Source: JAVBRU01 sp031547595 (lineage in GTDB: Bacteria; Bacillota; Clostridia; Christensenellales; Aristaeellaceae). Taken from it: a DNA stretch of 23,674 nt. The DNA lies in the NCBI GenBank assembly GCA_031547595.1, contig JAVBRU010000028.1:1-23674 (forward strand), read 5' to 3'. The first letter of the stretch is position 1; each line of letters begins with the position of its first letter. Made by a program: the position numbers and the translations under genes. The notes beneath the pieces are model-generated. The model was not told the origin of the DNA. It saw only the letters and a program-made list of their open reading frames with translations, and searched no databases. This document shows positions 7,765 to 14,773 of the stretch, in pieces.

Positions 7765-8601
7765 ATGCTAAACAAGGACAAGCTCATTCAGAGCTTTGAA
7801 GAAATCATCGGCTGGCCGTATGTCAGCCCCGGCACCAACGACAGAAACGGCATCGATTGCTCCGGTGCGTTTGTGCGCGCGTTTCAGGCGCAGGGCGCGA
7901 GCATCTACCACGGCAGCAACACCATCTACCGCCAGTATTGCAGCGAAGTGGGCAAGATCACGTCTATATCGCAGCTGCAGCCCGGCATGGCGGTGTTCAA
8001 GCACCGCGCGGACGGCAACGAGCCGGACAAGTTCAAGAAAGACGGCATCGGCAACCTGTACCATATCGGGCTGGTGGTGTCGGTATCCCCGCTGCGCATC
8101 ATCCATGCGACCCCGCCCAAGGCGAAAGTTGATGCTGCGCTGGGCACCTGGTCGCACTATGGGAAACTCAAGAACGTAAATTATGAAGGCTTAGGCCAAA
8201 CCGAAGGTTTTGCCGGGTCGCTCCCTCCGGATGGAGTGGGAGCGACAAGCCCAAATGGGGAGGGAACAGCTATGGAGAATCTGGGGGATGTGCTGTATGT
8301 GGCACGGGTGACTGCAAAATCTGGGGGCACGGTCAATCTGCGAAAGGCGGCCAACAAGGACGCGGAGGTGCTGGCCAAGGTGCCCATCGGCTCCAACGTG
8401 TCGGTGTACCGTGAGGCGGATGGCTGGGCACAGGTGCGTTGCGCCGGGCAAATGGGCTATATGATGCTGGAATATCTGGTGGATGTGGAATCCATCCCGG
8501 ATGGTGCTGGGACAGGCCAGGACGCACAGGACACGGACGGCTGGGAGCAAGTCAGGATGCTGGCGCAGGCGCTTGTAGAAGCCCTGCAAGGCGTCCTGTA
8601 A
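7765..8601 (+). CDS. Endolysin: NlpC/P60 peptidase with C-terminal SH3 domain
   Basis: The start at 7765 is chosen because GGAG lies at 7753-7756 and the family N-terminus begins there. The 278-residue protein has an NlpC/P60 cysteine peptidase domain (about 5-140): the nucleophile Cys32 in G-I-D-C-S-G, His100 in L-Y-H-I-G-L, and a likely third polar residue His114 in I-I-H-A. These enzymes cut peptide stems of peptidoglycan. A Gly/Pro-rich linker (about 148-172) leads to a bacterial SH3 domain (about 175-232; V-N-L-R-K-A-A then G-Y-M-M-L-E-Y-L), which should bind the wall, and then a short helical tail. There is no signal peptide, so release depends on the holin encoded downstream. The linker DNA contains a hairpin and an in-frame ATG with its own ribosome site (listed separately). 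Confidence 0.9.
   Translation: MLNKDKLIQSFEEIIGWPYVSPGTNDRNGIDCSGAFVRAFQAQGASIYHGSNTIYRQYCSEVGKITSISQLQPGMAVFKHRADGNEPDKFKKDGIGNLYHIGLVVSVSPLRIIHATPPKAKVDAALGTWSHYGKLKNVNYEGLGQTEGFAGSLPPDGVGATSPNGEGTAMENLGDVLYVARVTAKSGGTVNLRKAANKDAEVLAKVPIGSNVSVYREADGWAQVRCAGQMGYMMLEYLVDVESIPDGAGTGQDAQDTDGWEQVRMLAQALVEALQGVL
8217..8265 (+). promoter_or_regulatory. Hairpin and alternative anti-SD pairing before internal endolysin start
   Basis: GTCGCTCCC (8217-8225) and GGGAGCGAC (8238-8246) form a perfect 9-bp stem inside the endolysin linker. The bases TCCCTCC (8222-8228), part of that arm and its loop, are also an exact complement of GGAGGGA (8259-8265), the internal ribosome site. The two pairings exclude each other, so the RNA could either free or mask the internal start. 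Both pairings are seen; regulation is inference. Confidence 0.4.
8272..8601 (+). CDS. Possible internal-start product: free SH3 cell-wall-binding domain
   Basis: In frame with the endolysin, ATG 8272 (codon 170) is preceded by GGGGAGGG (8257-8264) with about 7 bases of spacing, a better ribosome site than that of the full-length gene. It would yield a 109-residue polypeptide made of just the SH3 domain and tail. Several clostridial and streptococcal endolysins are known to make such a shorter binding subunit, which assembles with the full-length enzyme. The signal is visible in the sequence; that it is used is inference. Confidence 0.5.
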   Translation: MENLGDVLYVARVTAKSGGTVNLRKAANKDAEVLAKVPIGSNVSVYREADGWAQVRCAGQMGYMMLEYLVDVESIPDGAGTGQDAQDTDGWEQVRMLAQALVEALQGVL

Positions 8602-8614
8602 GGGGGCGATTCCA

Positions 8615-8932
8615 ATGAACGAAGATCAGATCACCCAGAACATCATGAGTATGCGGCAAGAAATCGCCACGCTGACAGAGCAAGTCAAAGCGGCTTTCAA
8701 GCGCATTGACGAGCAAAAGCAGCTCACCGAATCGGTGCAAAAGCTGGCCACCTCCACCGAGGTGATGGCCGCTGAAATCAAGCGCATGGGCGCAGTTCAA
8801 ACCCGCCAGCAGGCCGATATCGACGCGCTGCGCATGAAGCCAGCCAGACAGTGGGAGGGCATTGTCGCCCAACTGATTACTCTTGCCGTCGCCGCTATCG
8901 GTGGCGGCATTATTGCAAATATCATCAAATAA
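8615..8932 (+). CDS. XhlA-like / holin-associated membrane protein
   Basis: This 105-residue protein has a long N-terminal helix rich in Gln, Glu, Lys and Thr (about 1-75) that should form a coiled coil, then one membrane segment at the C-terminus (about 84-103: hydrophobic Leu/Ile/Val/Ala/Gly followed by a final Lys). This is the layout of haemolysin XhlA-type proteins from phage and PBSX-like lysis cassettes, which sit in the membrane and assist the holin or endolysin. It lies between endolysin and holin, 13 bases after the endolysin stop, with a GGGGG site upstream. A tail-anchored orientation with the coiled coil in the cytoplasm is likely. Confidence 0.72.
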   Translation: MNEDQITQNIMSMRQEIATLTEQVKAAFKRIDEQKQLTESVQKLATSTEVMAAEIKRMGAVQTRQQADIDALRMKPARQWEGIVAQLITLAVAAIGGGIIANIIK

Positions 8933-8945
8933 GGAGGAACGAATA

Positions 8946-9182
8946 ATGGACTGGAAACGGAAATTGACCAGCAGGAAGCTATGGGTTGCTATCGCGGGGC
9001 TGGTGAGCATGCTCATCATCGCCTTTGGCGCGGCGGAAGAAGTCGCTGCCCAGGTGAGCGCCATCATCATGGCCGGCGCGTCTGTCATTGCGTACATCAT
9101 CGGCGAAGGGCTGGTGGATGCGCAGGGGGCGGCCGCAGACGCTGCCGAAAAACCGCCTGAACAAAAAGTGGAAAATGGATAA
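8946..9182 (+). CDS. Phage holin
   Basis: The start at 8946 is chosen because AAGGAGGAAC lies at 8932-8941; the frame is open further upstream but only as an extension over the previous gene. The 78-residue protein begins with a short basic amphipathic segment (M-D-W-K-R-K-L-T-S-R-K), has two hydrophobic segments (about 12-30 and 35-54, separated by an E-E turn), and ends in an Ala/Glu/Pro/Lys-rich hydrophilic tail. Such small two-segment membrane proteins next to endolysins make the lesions that release the enzyme. Size, layout and position all fit a class II-like holin. It is the last phage gene before the terminator. Confidence 0.8.
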   Translation: MDWKRKLTSRKLWVAIAGLVSMLIIAFGAAEEVAAQVSAIIMAGASVIAYIIGEGLVDAQGAAADAAEKPPEQKVENG

Positions 9183-9188
9183 TACAAT

Positions 9189-9225
9189 GCCCCCGCTGAC
9201 CGTATGGCTGGCGGGGGCTGTTTTT
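9189..9225 (+). terminator. Rho-independent terminator after the phage lysis genes
   Basis: An 8-bp perfect stem, GCCCCCGC (9189-9196) with GCGGGGGC (9211-9218), and a 14-base loop is followed by TGTTTTT. It begins seven bases past the holin stop and should end the late phage transcript. Confidence 0.88.
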
Positions 9226-9230
9226 GCATC

Positions 9231-9602
9231 AATCCTTTATCAAATTATTGTGATGTGCCCTCCAATTCCGGGACAGTCAAGAAGGAAAACATTGACGTAT
9301 GTGCACTTACTGCACGTTCTGGAGAATTTGTGAGTTGTGGTGTTTGATACATGACCCATGTCAACGGCAGTACCCCACACATGCGATTCGTCGAGTAAGT
9401 ATTGTACGACAAGTTGATCTAACTTACAGCTTGAGCACTGTTCTCGGATATTGTGCAACAGCCGTTCTCTTTCCAAATTTACAGACTAATTTGCTGGAAA
9501 AGAAAAAAACGTGCGGGAAACTGTATAATTAGATTGACTTTTTCCCGGATTTGTTGCAAAATGATATACAAATCTGAAGGATTTGCGAGGTTATAGTACA
9601 TT
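9231..9602. other. AT-richer intergenic gap between phage and host genes
   Basis: About 370 bases with no convincing gene. Short open frames occur on both strands but have no ribosome site and resemble nothing I recognise. Base composition shifts visibly towards A/T relative to both flanks. There is a short inverted repeat GTAAGT/ACTTAC in the middle (within about 9393-9427). No tRNA, tmRNA or integrase is seen. The right-hand prophage attachment site, if this is a prophage end, is most likely here, but no direct repeat partner lies in the window. The last 90 bases hold the promoter region of the next gene. Confidence 0.5.
9524..9529 (+). promoter_or_regulatory. Candidate -10 element for the GGDEF gene
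   Basis: A perfect TATAAT, directly preceded by TG, lies 73 bases upstream of the GGDEF start. No good -35 box is found at 16-18 bases. TTGACT at 9534-9539 lies just past it but has no matching -10 at proper spacing. This is the best promoter candidate in the gap. Confidence 0.35.
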
Positions 9603-10853
9603 ATGACTATGATTTTCAAGAAAGTCCGGGACTTTTTTACGCTGAACCCCTTGCAGACGCTGCAAAGTGAGTTTGGCCAGCACTGCGCGCAGAAGAACTA
9701 TTTTCGTTTTTCTATACTTCCTTTGTTTAACATCTTTACGCAAGTTGCATGCTATTTTATTTATTTGTATATTTATCCCGCCACGTTTAAAGATATGCAG
9801 CAGCTGGATGCCACGGTGTTCACTCTTTTTTCGCTGGTTTATATTACCTGCAATATTGTGTTTGCAGTGTTGTTTAACAGGCTGCGCACGGGCAAGAGCA
9901 AAAAAAATGATGCAGAAACAGGATACAAGGTATTGCTGATTTTTCTTGTATCCTATGTCGTTTTCGAGAGCATCGAGACCATCCTGGAAATCGAAATATC
10001 GGGAAACATTTATCGTTTCCTTGCCACGTTTTTTATGGTGGCGTTCCTGCCCCTCACGCGGCGGCGCGATAAGGTAGTGCTGCTCACACTGTTCACGGTG
10101 TTTGTGGAGGGCGGGTTTTTCTTTATGATCAGCCAGGGATACTCTTCCAACAACCGGTTTGAAGAGATCATTCTGATGTTCTATTTGGTGTGCCTGGTGG
10201 TGTCTAATATCTCATACAACAGCGCTGTGCGCAATTTTGAGCTGCATTACAACCTGGTGCAGCTCAACGAAGAGCTGCGCGTGGCCAACGAGCGGCTTTC
10301 CCGTCTGGCAGTGATCGATCCTTTGACCCAGATTTCCAATCGCCGCGCGTTTGACCAGTATATCGCGCTCAGCTGGCGTGCGGCCTATAATGATGCCAGC
10401 GCACTGACGGTGGCTATGGTGGATATTGACGATTTTAAGGCGTTTAATGATACCTATGGGCATCAGCGGGGAGACGAGTGCCTGTGTGAGGTAGCAGAGT
10501 GCCTCAAGCGGCAGTTTAGCCGCAAGACGGATATGGTGGCGCGCTTTGGCGGGGAAGAGTTCGTGGTGCTGATGTCCCAGGCAAATGCTGATGATGCGCA
10601 CCAGCTGATTGAGCGTATGCAGCGCAGTGTGCGCGATTTGCAGATCGAGCACAAAAAATCCCCCATCGATCCTTTCGTGACGGTCAGCGTGGGGGTGGCC
10701 ACCATGGTGCCCACCTATCAAAACAGATATGAGGATTTGATCCGCCATGCGGACGATGCGCGATATATTGCCAAGGAAACGGGTAAAAACCGCGTTTGCT
10801 ATGCCGCCATCGCCCCGCCGGTGTCGCGTGCCAATGGTTTGGCATCATTTTAA
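9603..10853 (+). CDS. Membrane-bound diguanylate cyclase (GGDEF domain)
   Basis: A 416-residue protein. Residues about 35-215 contain some six hydrophobic segments, a membrane sensor region with no recognised extracellular domain. A short coiled coil (about 218-240) links it to a GGDEF domain beginning at D-P-L-T-Q-I-S-N-R-R. The active-site signature is G-G-E-E-F (316-320), compatible with catalysis. An R-K-T-D at 307-310, five residues earlier, matches the RxxD inhibitory site, so feedback inhibition by the product is expected. It should make cyclic di-GMP from two GTP. There is no EAL or HD-GYP domain. ATG 9603 follows GAGG at 9587-9590. The gene stands alone, with a terminator behind it, so it appears to be its own transcription unit. 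Confidence 0.88.
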   Translation: MTMIFKKVRDFFTLNPLQTLQSEFGQHCAQKNYFRFSILPLFNIFTQVACYFIYLYIYPATFKDMQQLDATVFTLFSLVYITCNIVFAVLFNRLRTGKSKKNDAETGYKVLLIFLVSYVVFESIETILEIEISGNIYRFLATFFMVAFLPLTRRRDKVVLLTLFTVFVEGGFFFMISQGYSSNNRFEEIILMFYLVCLVVSNISYNSAVRNFELHYNLVQLNEELRVANERLSRLAVIDPLTQISNRRAFDQYIALSWRAAYNDASALTVAMVDIDDFKAFNDTYGHQRGDECLCEVAECLKRQFSRKTDMVARFGGEEFVVLMSQANADDAHQLIERMQRSVRDLQIEHKKSPIDPFVTVSVGVATMVPTYQNRYEDLIRHADDARYIAKETGKNRVCYAAIAPPVSRANGLASF

Positions 10854-10871
10854 CAGCCAAAAAACAATGTC

Positions 10872-10908
10872 AAAAGAAGCGGAACAGGTGGCTAGCTTCT
10901 TTTTTCTT
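10872..10908 (+). terminator. Rho-independent terminator after the GGDEF gene
   Basis: AAAAGAAGC (10872-10880) pairs with GCTTCTTTT (10895-10903) across a 14-base loop and the right arm runs into a T-rich stretch. It lies 18 bases after the stop and the A-rich left arm could also serve the other direction. Confidence 0.8.
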
Positions 10909-10936
10909 TCCCCCGCCCGATTTTCACGCTTTTTCC

Positions 10937-10965
10937 TTGACGAGACGGGGGCAAACCTGTATAAT
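10937..10965 (+). promoter_or_regulatory. Sigma-A-type promoter of the secD-like / recJ / rel genes
   Basis: TTGACG (10937-10942) and a perfect TATAAT (10960-10965) are separated by 17 bases, a near-consensus vegetative promoter. Transcription should start near 10972, giving a leader of about 55 bases to the ATG at 11027. It is the only strong promoter seen ahead of this gene group. Confidence 0.85.
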
Positions 10966-11026
10966 ATCATCCGTATATATGATGGTGTTACATGCCTGAA
11001 TATGAATTGAGAGGAAGTTATTACCG

Positions 11027-12376
11027 ATGGCCAACACAACCAAGACGCGCAAACCTATGTCTGCCAAGAGCAAGGCAAGCATTTGGCTGGCAATTTTGCT
11101 GGTGATCACCCTGGGAATTGGCATTTTGTCTGTCACGGGGATGAATTTGGATAGCGAGGGCTTGCAAAAATTGCTGCCTTGGGTGCCTGTAAGCGCGTCG
11201 AATTGGCCTGCTTCTTTGGCGCTGGATTCCGATCTGAGCGGCGGTACCTTTATTGAAATGACGGCCAGCGCGCCTCACCACCACGAAGAAGGCGAAGAGC
11301 ACAGCGATGAAGAAGCGGACGAGCCTGTTTCTTCTGCTGATTTGGACAAAACCGTTTCCATTATCCAAAAACGTCTGGCGGCCATGGGCTATAAAGACGC
11401 GGTTGTCAAACGCAGCGGTGATAGCGGCGTGCGCCTGGAGATCGCCAATGTGCAGAATCTCAATGCTGCGGTGTTCCTGGCGGCGGCGACTGGCGAGTAT
11501 GAGTTCAGAACCGCTGATGGCGATGTTATACTGACCAACACTCACATCAAATCTGTGGACATCCTGGCGCAGCGCGCTTCTTCCACCTCTACCACCGTTT
11601 ATTATTATCTGGACATCCGCCTCACCAATGAAGGAAAAACCCTGTTTGCCGATGCCACCACGCAGCATGCGGGCGAGGCCATCAGCGTGTATTATGATGA
11701 TCAGCTGCTCGTTTCCCCCTCTGTGGACGCGCCTATCAAGGATGGCCGCCTGACGGTCAGCTTTGGCCTGGATGCCGAGTATAGCCGCATCTGCGGTATT
11801 CAGATGAGCAGCGAAGCGCTGCCTGTCAGCCTCACCACTGCCGAAACCGGCACATTCGAAGCCCGCATGGGCAAGACTGGCCTGACTATGCTGCTGGCTG
11901 CCGCCGCGGTGCTGCTGCTGGCTGCCTGCGCATACTTCGTTGTAAAATACAGCCAGGCAGGCATCGCGGCTGTGTGGATGTTGGTGTGCGACGTGATCCT
12001 GGTGTGCTTCCTGTGCGCCACCATTCTATTCACCTACTTCCCGGTCAGCGCGCTGGTTGCGATGTTGGTGGGCATTCTGATTTCCGTTGTGATGGCTGTG
12101 CTGGTGCTGGACGCCTATAAAAAGGCACTTGCTGAAGGCACAGATGCGCGCCAGGCGCGCAAAACGGCGCTTCGCGGCGCTGCCCCCATGGTGTGGTACA
12201 TCCCCGGCGGCGTACTGGTGCTGGCCATTATCCTGATGCTGTTCTCCGCCACTGCCACCATTGGCAATGTGCTGGCCGTTGGCGTTGTGTGCGCCGTTGT
12301 CTCCGCTGCTCTGCTGCTGCGCTGCTTCATGAGCGCGCTTGCCGGTGTGTTTGGCGATAAGGCCGTATCCAAGTAA
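11027..12376 (+). CDS. Divergent SecD-like membrane protein (SecDF P1 head-type)
   Basis: A 449-residue protein with the SecD layout: one N-terminal membrane segment (about 16-38), a large extracytoplasmic part (about 40-280), and a C-terminal group of hydrophobic segments (about 286-445). The L-D-S-D-L-S-G-G-T motif (66-74) corresponds to the conserved D-L-x-G-G-x entry of SecD. Residues about 104-145 look like the P1 base domain, and about 145-270 the head subdomain, with L-T-N-E-G-K-x-L-F-A. Two departures stand out: an insertion of His and acidic residues at 84-99, and loss of the G-M-A-V-D-A-N-V motif that carries the proton-coupling Asp of SecD (here A-V-L-V-L-D). No SecF gene follows. 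It begins at ATG 11027 after GAGGA (11011-11015). Neighbour recJ supports the SecD origin. Assignment to the protein-export accessory motor is a family inference and its activity is doubtful. Confidence 0.7.
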   Translation: MANTTKTRKPMSAKSKASIWLAILLVITLGIGILSVTGMNLDSEGLQKLLPWVPVSASNWPASLALDSDLSGGTFIEMTASAPHHHEEGEEHSDEEADEPVSSADLDKTVSIIQKRLAAMGYKDAVVKRSGDSGVRLEIANVQNLNAAVFLAAATGEYEFRTADGDVILTNTHIKSVDILAQRASSTSTTVYYYLDIRLTNEGKTLFADATTQHAGEAISVYYDDQLLVSPSVDAPIKDGRLTVSFGLDAEYSRICGIQMSSEALPVSLTTAETGTFEARMGKTGLTMLLAAAAVLLLAACAYFVVKYSQAGIAAVWMLVCDVILVCFLCATILFTYFPVSALVAMLVGILISVVMAVLVLDAYKKALAEGTDARQARKTALRGAAPMVWYIPGGVLVLAIILMLFSATATIGNVLAVGVVCAVVSAALLLRCFMSALAGVFGDKAVSK

Positions 12377-12385
12377 TTGATCCTG

Positions 12386-12426
12386 GAGGGTGTCGGGGGC
12401 ACTGCGTGCACCGGCACTCTCTTTTT
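12386..12426 (+). terminator. Terminator or attenuator hairpin just before recJ
   Basis: GAGGGTGTC (12386-12394) pairs, with two G-T wobbles, with GGCACTCTC (12413-12421). The loop holds a smaller GCAC/GTGC stem, and TTTTT follows directly. The hairpin lies only ten bases after the secD-like stop and ends 25 bases before the recJ start. No obvious promoter lies between it and recJ, so it may only partly stop transcription. Confidence 0.65.
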
Positions 12427-12450
12427 ATTCTTTTTGGAGGGTCACAAAAG

Positions 12451-14760
12451 ATGCTGAAGTTTGTACCGCGCTCTACCGCCCCGGCAGAGGAATGCTTGAC
12501 AGGTGTGCCCTCTTGGATGGCCAGCCTGTTGGTGGCGCGTGGTATCACCACCAACGAGGCCGCAAAGGCCTTTCTGTTCCCCGATATGCAGCAATTGCAC
12601 GATCCGATGCTGCTGAGCGATATGTCAGAAGCAGTGCGCATCCTGCGCGCTGCGGCCAAAGCGGGCAAGCGCTGCGTGGTGTATGGCGATTATGATGTGG
12701 ACGGCGTGTGCGCGGCGGTGATTGCACAGGAGGCGCTGCTGAGCATCGGTCTTAACACAGCCGTGTATATCCCGGACCGGCACGAGGAGGGCTACGGCCT
12801 CAACGAGAGCGCTATCCGTGCGCTGGCCGGGCAGGCAGAGCTGCTTTTGACGGTGGACTGCGGCATCACAGGCAATGAGCACGTACAGCTGGCAAAGGAG
12901 CTGGGCATGCAGGTGATCGTCACCGATCATCACCGCCCGGCGGATGAGCTGCCCCCTGCGGATGCCGTGATCAACCCGCTGCTGGCGGATTACCCCTTTC
13001 CTTCGCTGTGCGGCGCGGGGGTGGCCTATAAGCTGGCCTGCGCATTGCTGGGCGAGGAGAGTTGTCAACCCCTTTTGGATCTATGTGCTTTGGCGACCAT
13101 TGCGGATATGGTGCCCCTGACCGGAGAAAACCGCGTGCTGGCGCATTTTGGCTTGATGGAGCTGAACCGTACACAGCGCGAAGGGCTGCTGGCCCTCAAG
13201 CAAGTGGCGGGCTTGAAGGGCGAGGTGGATGCAGAGGGCGTAGGGTTCGGCCTTGCGCCGCGCATGAATGCCAGCGGACGCCTCGGCACGGCGATGCTGG
13301 CGCTGGAGCTTTTGCAGGAGGAAAACAAAGAAGAAGCGCTGCGCATCGCGCTGGAGCTTGACGCCGTGAACACCCAGCGCCGCACTGAGGAGCAGCAGAC
13401 GGTGGAGGAAGCGCTTGAGCAGCTGCAGCAAGAGGATTTGGTGAGCACCCGCGTCATTGTGCTGATGGGGGAGAGCTGGAACAGCGGCGTGGTGGGGCTG
13501 GCCGCCGGGCGCATTGCGGAAAAATACGCTTATCCCACCGTCATCCTCACCAAGGTGCAGGACAATTACGTGGGCAGCGCGCGCAGCGCCTGCGGGGTGG
13601 ATATTCACGCTGCGCTGGCGGAATGTGCCGATCTGTTCATCCGCTTTGGCGGGCACAAGCAGGCAGCTGGGCTGACTATGCCTTGCGAGAACTTGCTGGC
13701 TTTCAAGCGCCGCTTGTCGGACGCCGTGCGGGCACAACTGCCGGATGACAGCCTGGTGCCCAGTCTACCCTATGACGGAGAGATGAGTTTATCCGATGTG
13801 ACGCCGGATACCATTGCGCGGCTGAAACTGCTGGCGCCCTATGGCATGGGCAACCCTGCGCCACAGTTTCTGTTCACCGGGGTTTCGCCGCTGGTGCTGC
13901 GCCCGGTGGGCGCAAACGGCAAGCACCTCAAATGCTCACTGATGCAAAACGGACAGATGCGTGGCGGCATATCCTTTGGTAAGGGGGATATGGCAGATAA
14001 GCTGCCCGGTGAGGTGCGCATGGTGGCCACGCCGATGCTCAATGAGTTTATGGGCAAGACCAGCGCCGAATGCCGTGTGCTGGCCCTGCAATTGCAGCCG
14101 GAAACGCTAAAAGAAGACAAAATCACCGAAATGGAGGCTGTTTTGCAGGACATTTGTATTCTGGACGAGAATAACATAAGGTTACCTGTTCCGGTGGTGG
14201 AGGATGCCTTCTTAGACAGCCTGACGCTTGAGAAGCAGGGCACACTGCTATTGTGCCGCACGCGGGAGACCGCGCTTCGCATGCAGCAGCGCTATTGGGA
14301 CTTGGATTTTGCCGTGGGCGATATCAGCGATCCGCGCGCGTACAGCACGGTACTGTGGGCGGCGTGCAGCGCGGGCGTGCAAAGCCCGTACCGCACGGTG
14401 GTGCTGTGCGATGGCAACTTGGGCGATTTTGAAGGGGCACTGTGGCGCAAAAACTCCCCCCAGGCCATGGTGTATGCGCTGCCTGTCAGCGATGCGCTGA
14501 GGGAACTTCGGCAAGAGCTTGCTCCCACCAAGCCGCTTCTTCGAAACCTCTACCGCCTGCTCACCCGCAAGGGCTATTATGCCCTTACCACGCTTTCGAT
14601 GGACGCGGGCATGCCGGAGGTGCAAACGCTGTGCTCCCTGATGATATTGGAGCAGATTGAACTGATTCGTTTTACCACGACGCCCTTCCTCGTGACCGTG
14701 CTGCCCATGCAGCGGCGGGATCCGGAGGAGAGCGCCTTGTATCAACGCCTACACTGCTGA
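12451..14760 (+). CDS. recJ: Single-stranded-DNA-specific exonuclease RecJ
   Basis: RecJ is a 5'-to-3' single-strand DNA exonuclease acting in recombination and mismatch or base-excision repair. The 769-residue length fits the Gram-positive RecJ size (about 750-790). The DHH-family metal-binding motifs are in order: D-Y-D-V-D-G (80-85), D-C-G at 136-138, D-H-H-R (159-162), and the DHHA1 motif G-G-H-K-Q-A-A-G (400-407). Downstream comes an OB-like DNA-binding region (about 440-560) and a C-terminal domain with helicase-like fold typical of Firmicutes RecJ. The start at 12451 is chosen because GGAGG lies at 12436-12440; an in-frame ATG at 12406 lies inside the terminator-like hairpin and has no ribosome site. 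It is followed 13 bases later by rel, a common adjacency in Clostridia. Confidence 0.95.
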   Translation: MLKFVPRSTAPAEECLTGVPSWMASLLVARGITTNEAAKAFLFPDMQQLHDPMLLSDMSEAVRILRAAAKAGKRCVVYGDYDVDGVCAAVIAQEALLSIGLNTAVYIPDRHEEGYGLNESAIRALAGQAELLLTVDCGITGNEHVQLAKELGMQVIVTDHHRPADELPPADAVINPLLADYPFPSLCGAGVAYKLACALLGEESCQPLLDLCALATIADMVPLTGENRVLAHFGLMELNRTQREGLLALKQVAGLKGEVDAEGVGFGLAPRMNASGRLGTAMLALELLQEENKEEALRIALELDAVNTQRRTEEQQTVEEALEQLQQEDLVSTRVIVLMGESWNSGVVGLAAGRIAEKYAYPTVILTKVQDNYVGSARSACGVDIHAALAECADLFIRFGGHKQAAGLTMPCENLLAFKRRLSDAVRAQLPDDSLVPSLPYDGEMSLSDVTPDTIARLKLLAPYGMGNPAPQFLFTGVSPLVLRPVGANGKHLKCSLMQNGQMRGGISFGKGDMADKLPGEVRMVATPMLNEFMGKTSAECRVLALQLQPETLKEDKITEMEAVLQDICILDENNIRLPVPVVEDAFLDSLTLEKQGTLLLCRTRETALRMQQRYWDLDFAVGDISDPRAYSTVLWAACSAGVQSPYRTVVLCDGNLGDFEGALWRKNSPQAMVYALPVSDALRELRQELAPTKPLLRNLYRLLTRKGYYALTTLSMDAGMPEVQTLCSLMILEQIELIRFTTTPFLVTVLPMQRRDPEESALYQRLHC

Positions 14761-14773
14761 AAGGAGGGACAAA

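Noticed and set aside
9240..9532. Small open frames on both strands in the phage-host gap (78 and 77 codons)
   Set aside because: No ribosome site, no recognisable domain, and cysteine- and tryptophan-rich random-looking translations.
9534..9539. TTGACT as a -35 box for the GGDEF gene
   Set aside because: The nearest -10-like sequence (TATACA at 9565) is 25 bases away, too far for a standard promoter.
12406..12450. Earlier in-frame ATG for recJ
   Set aside because: It is inside the terminator-like hairpin with no ribosome site; GGAGG precedes ATG 12451.
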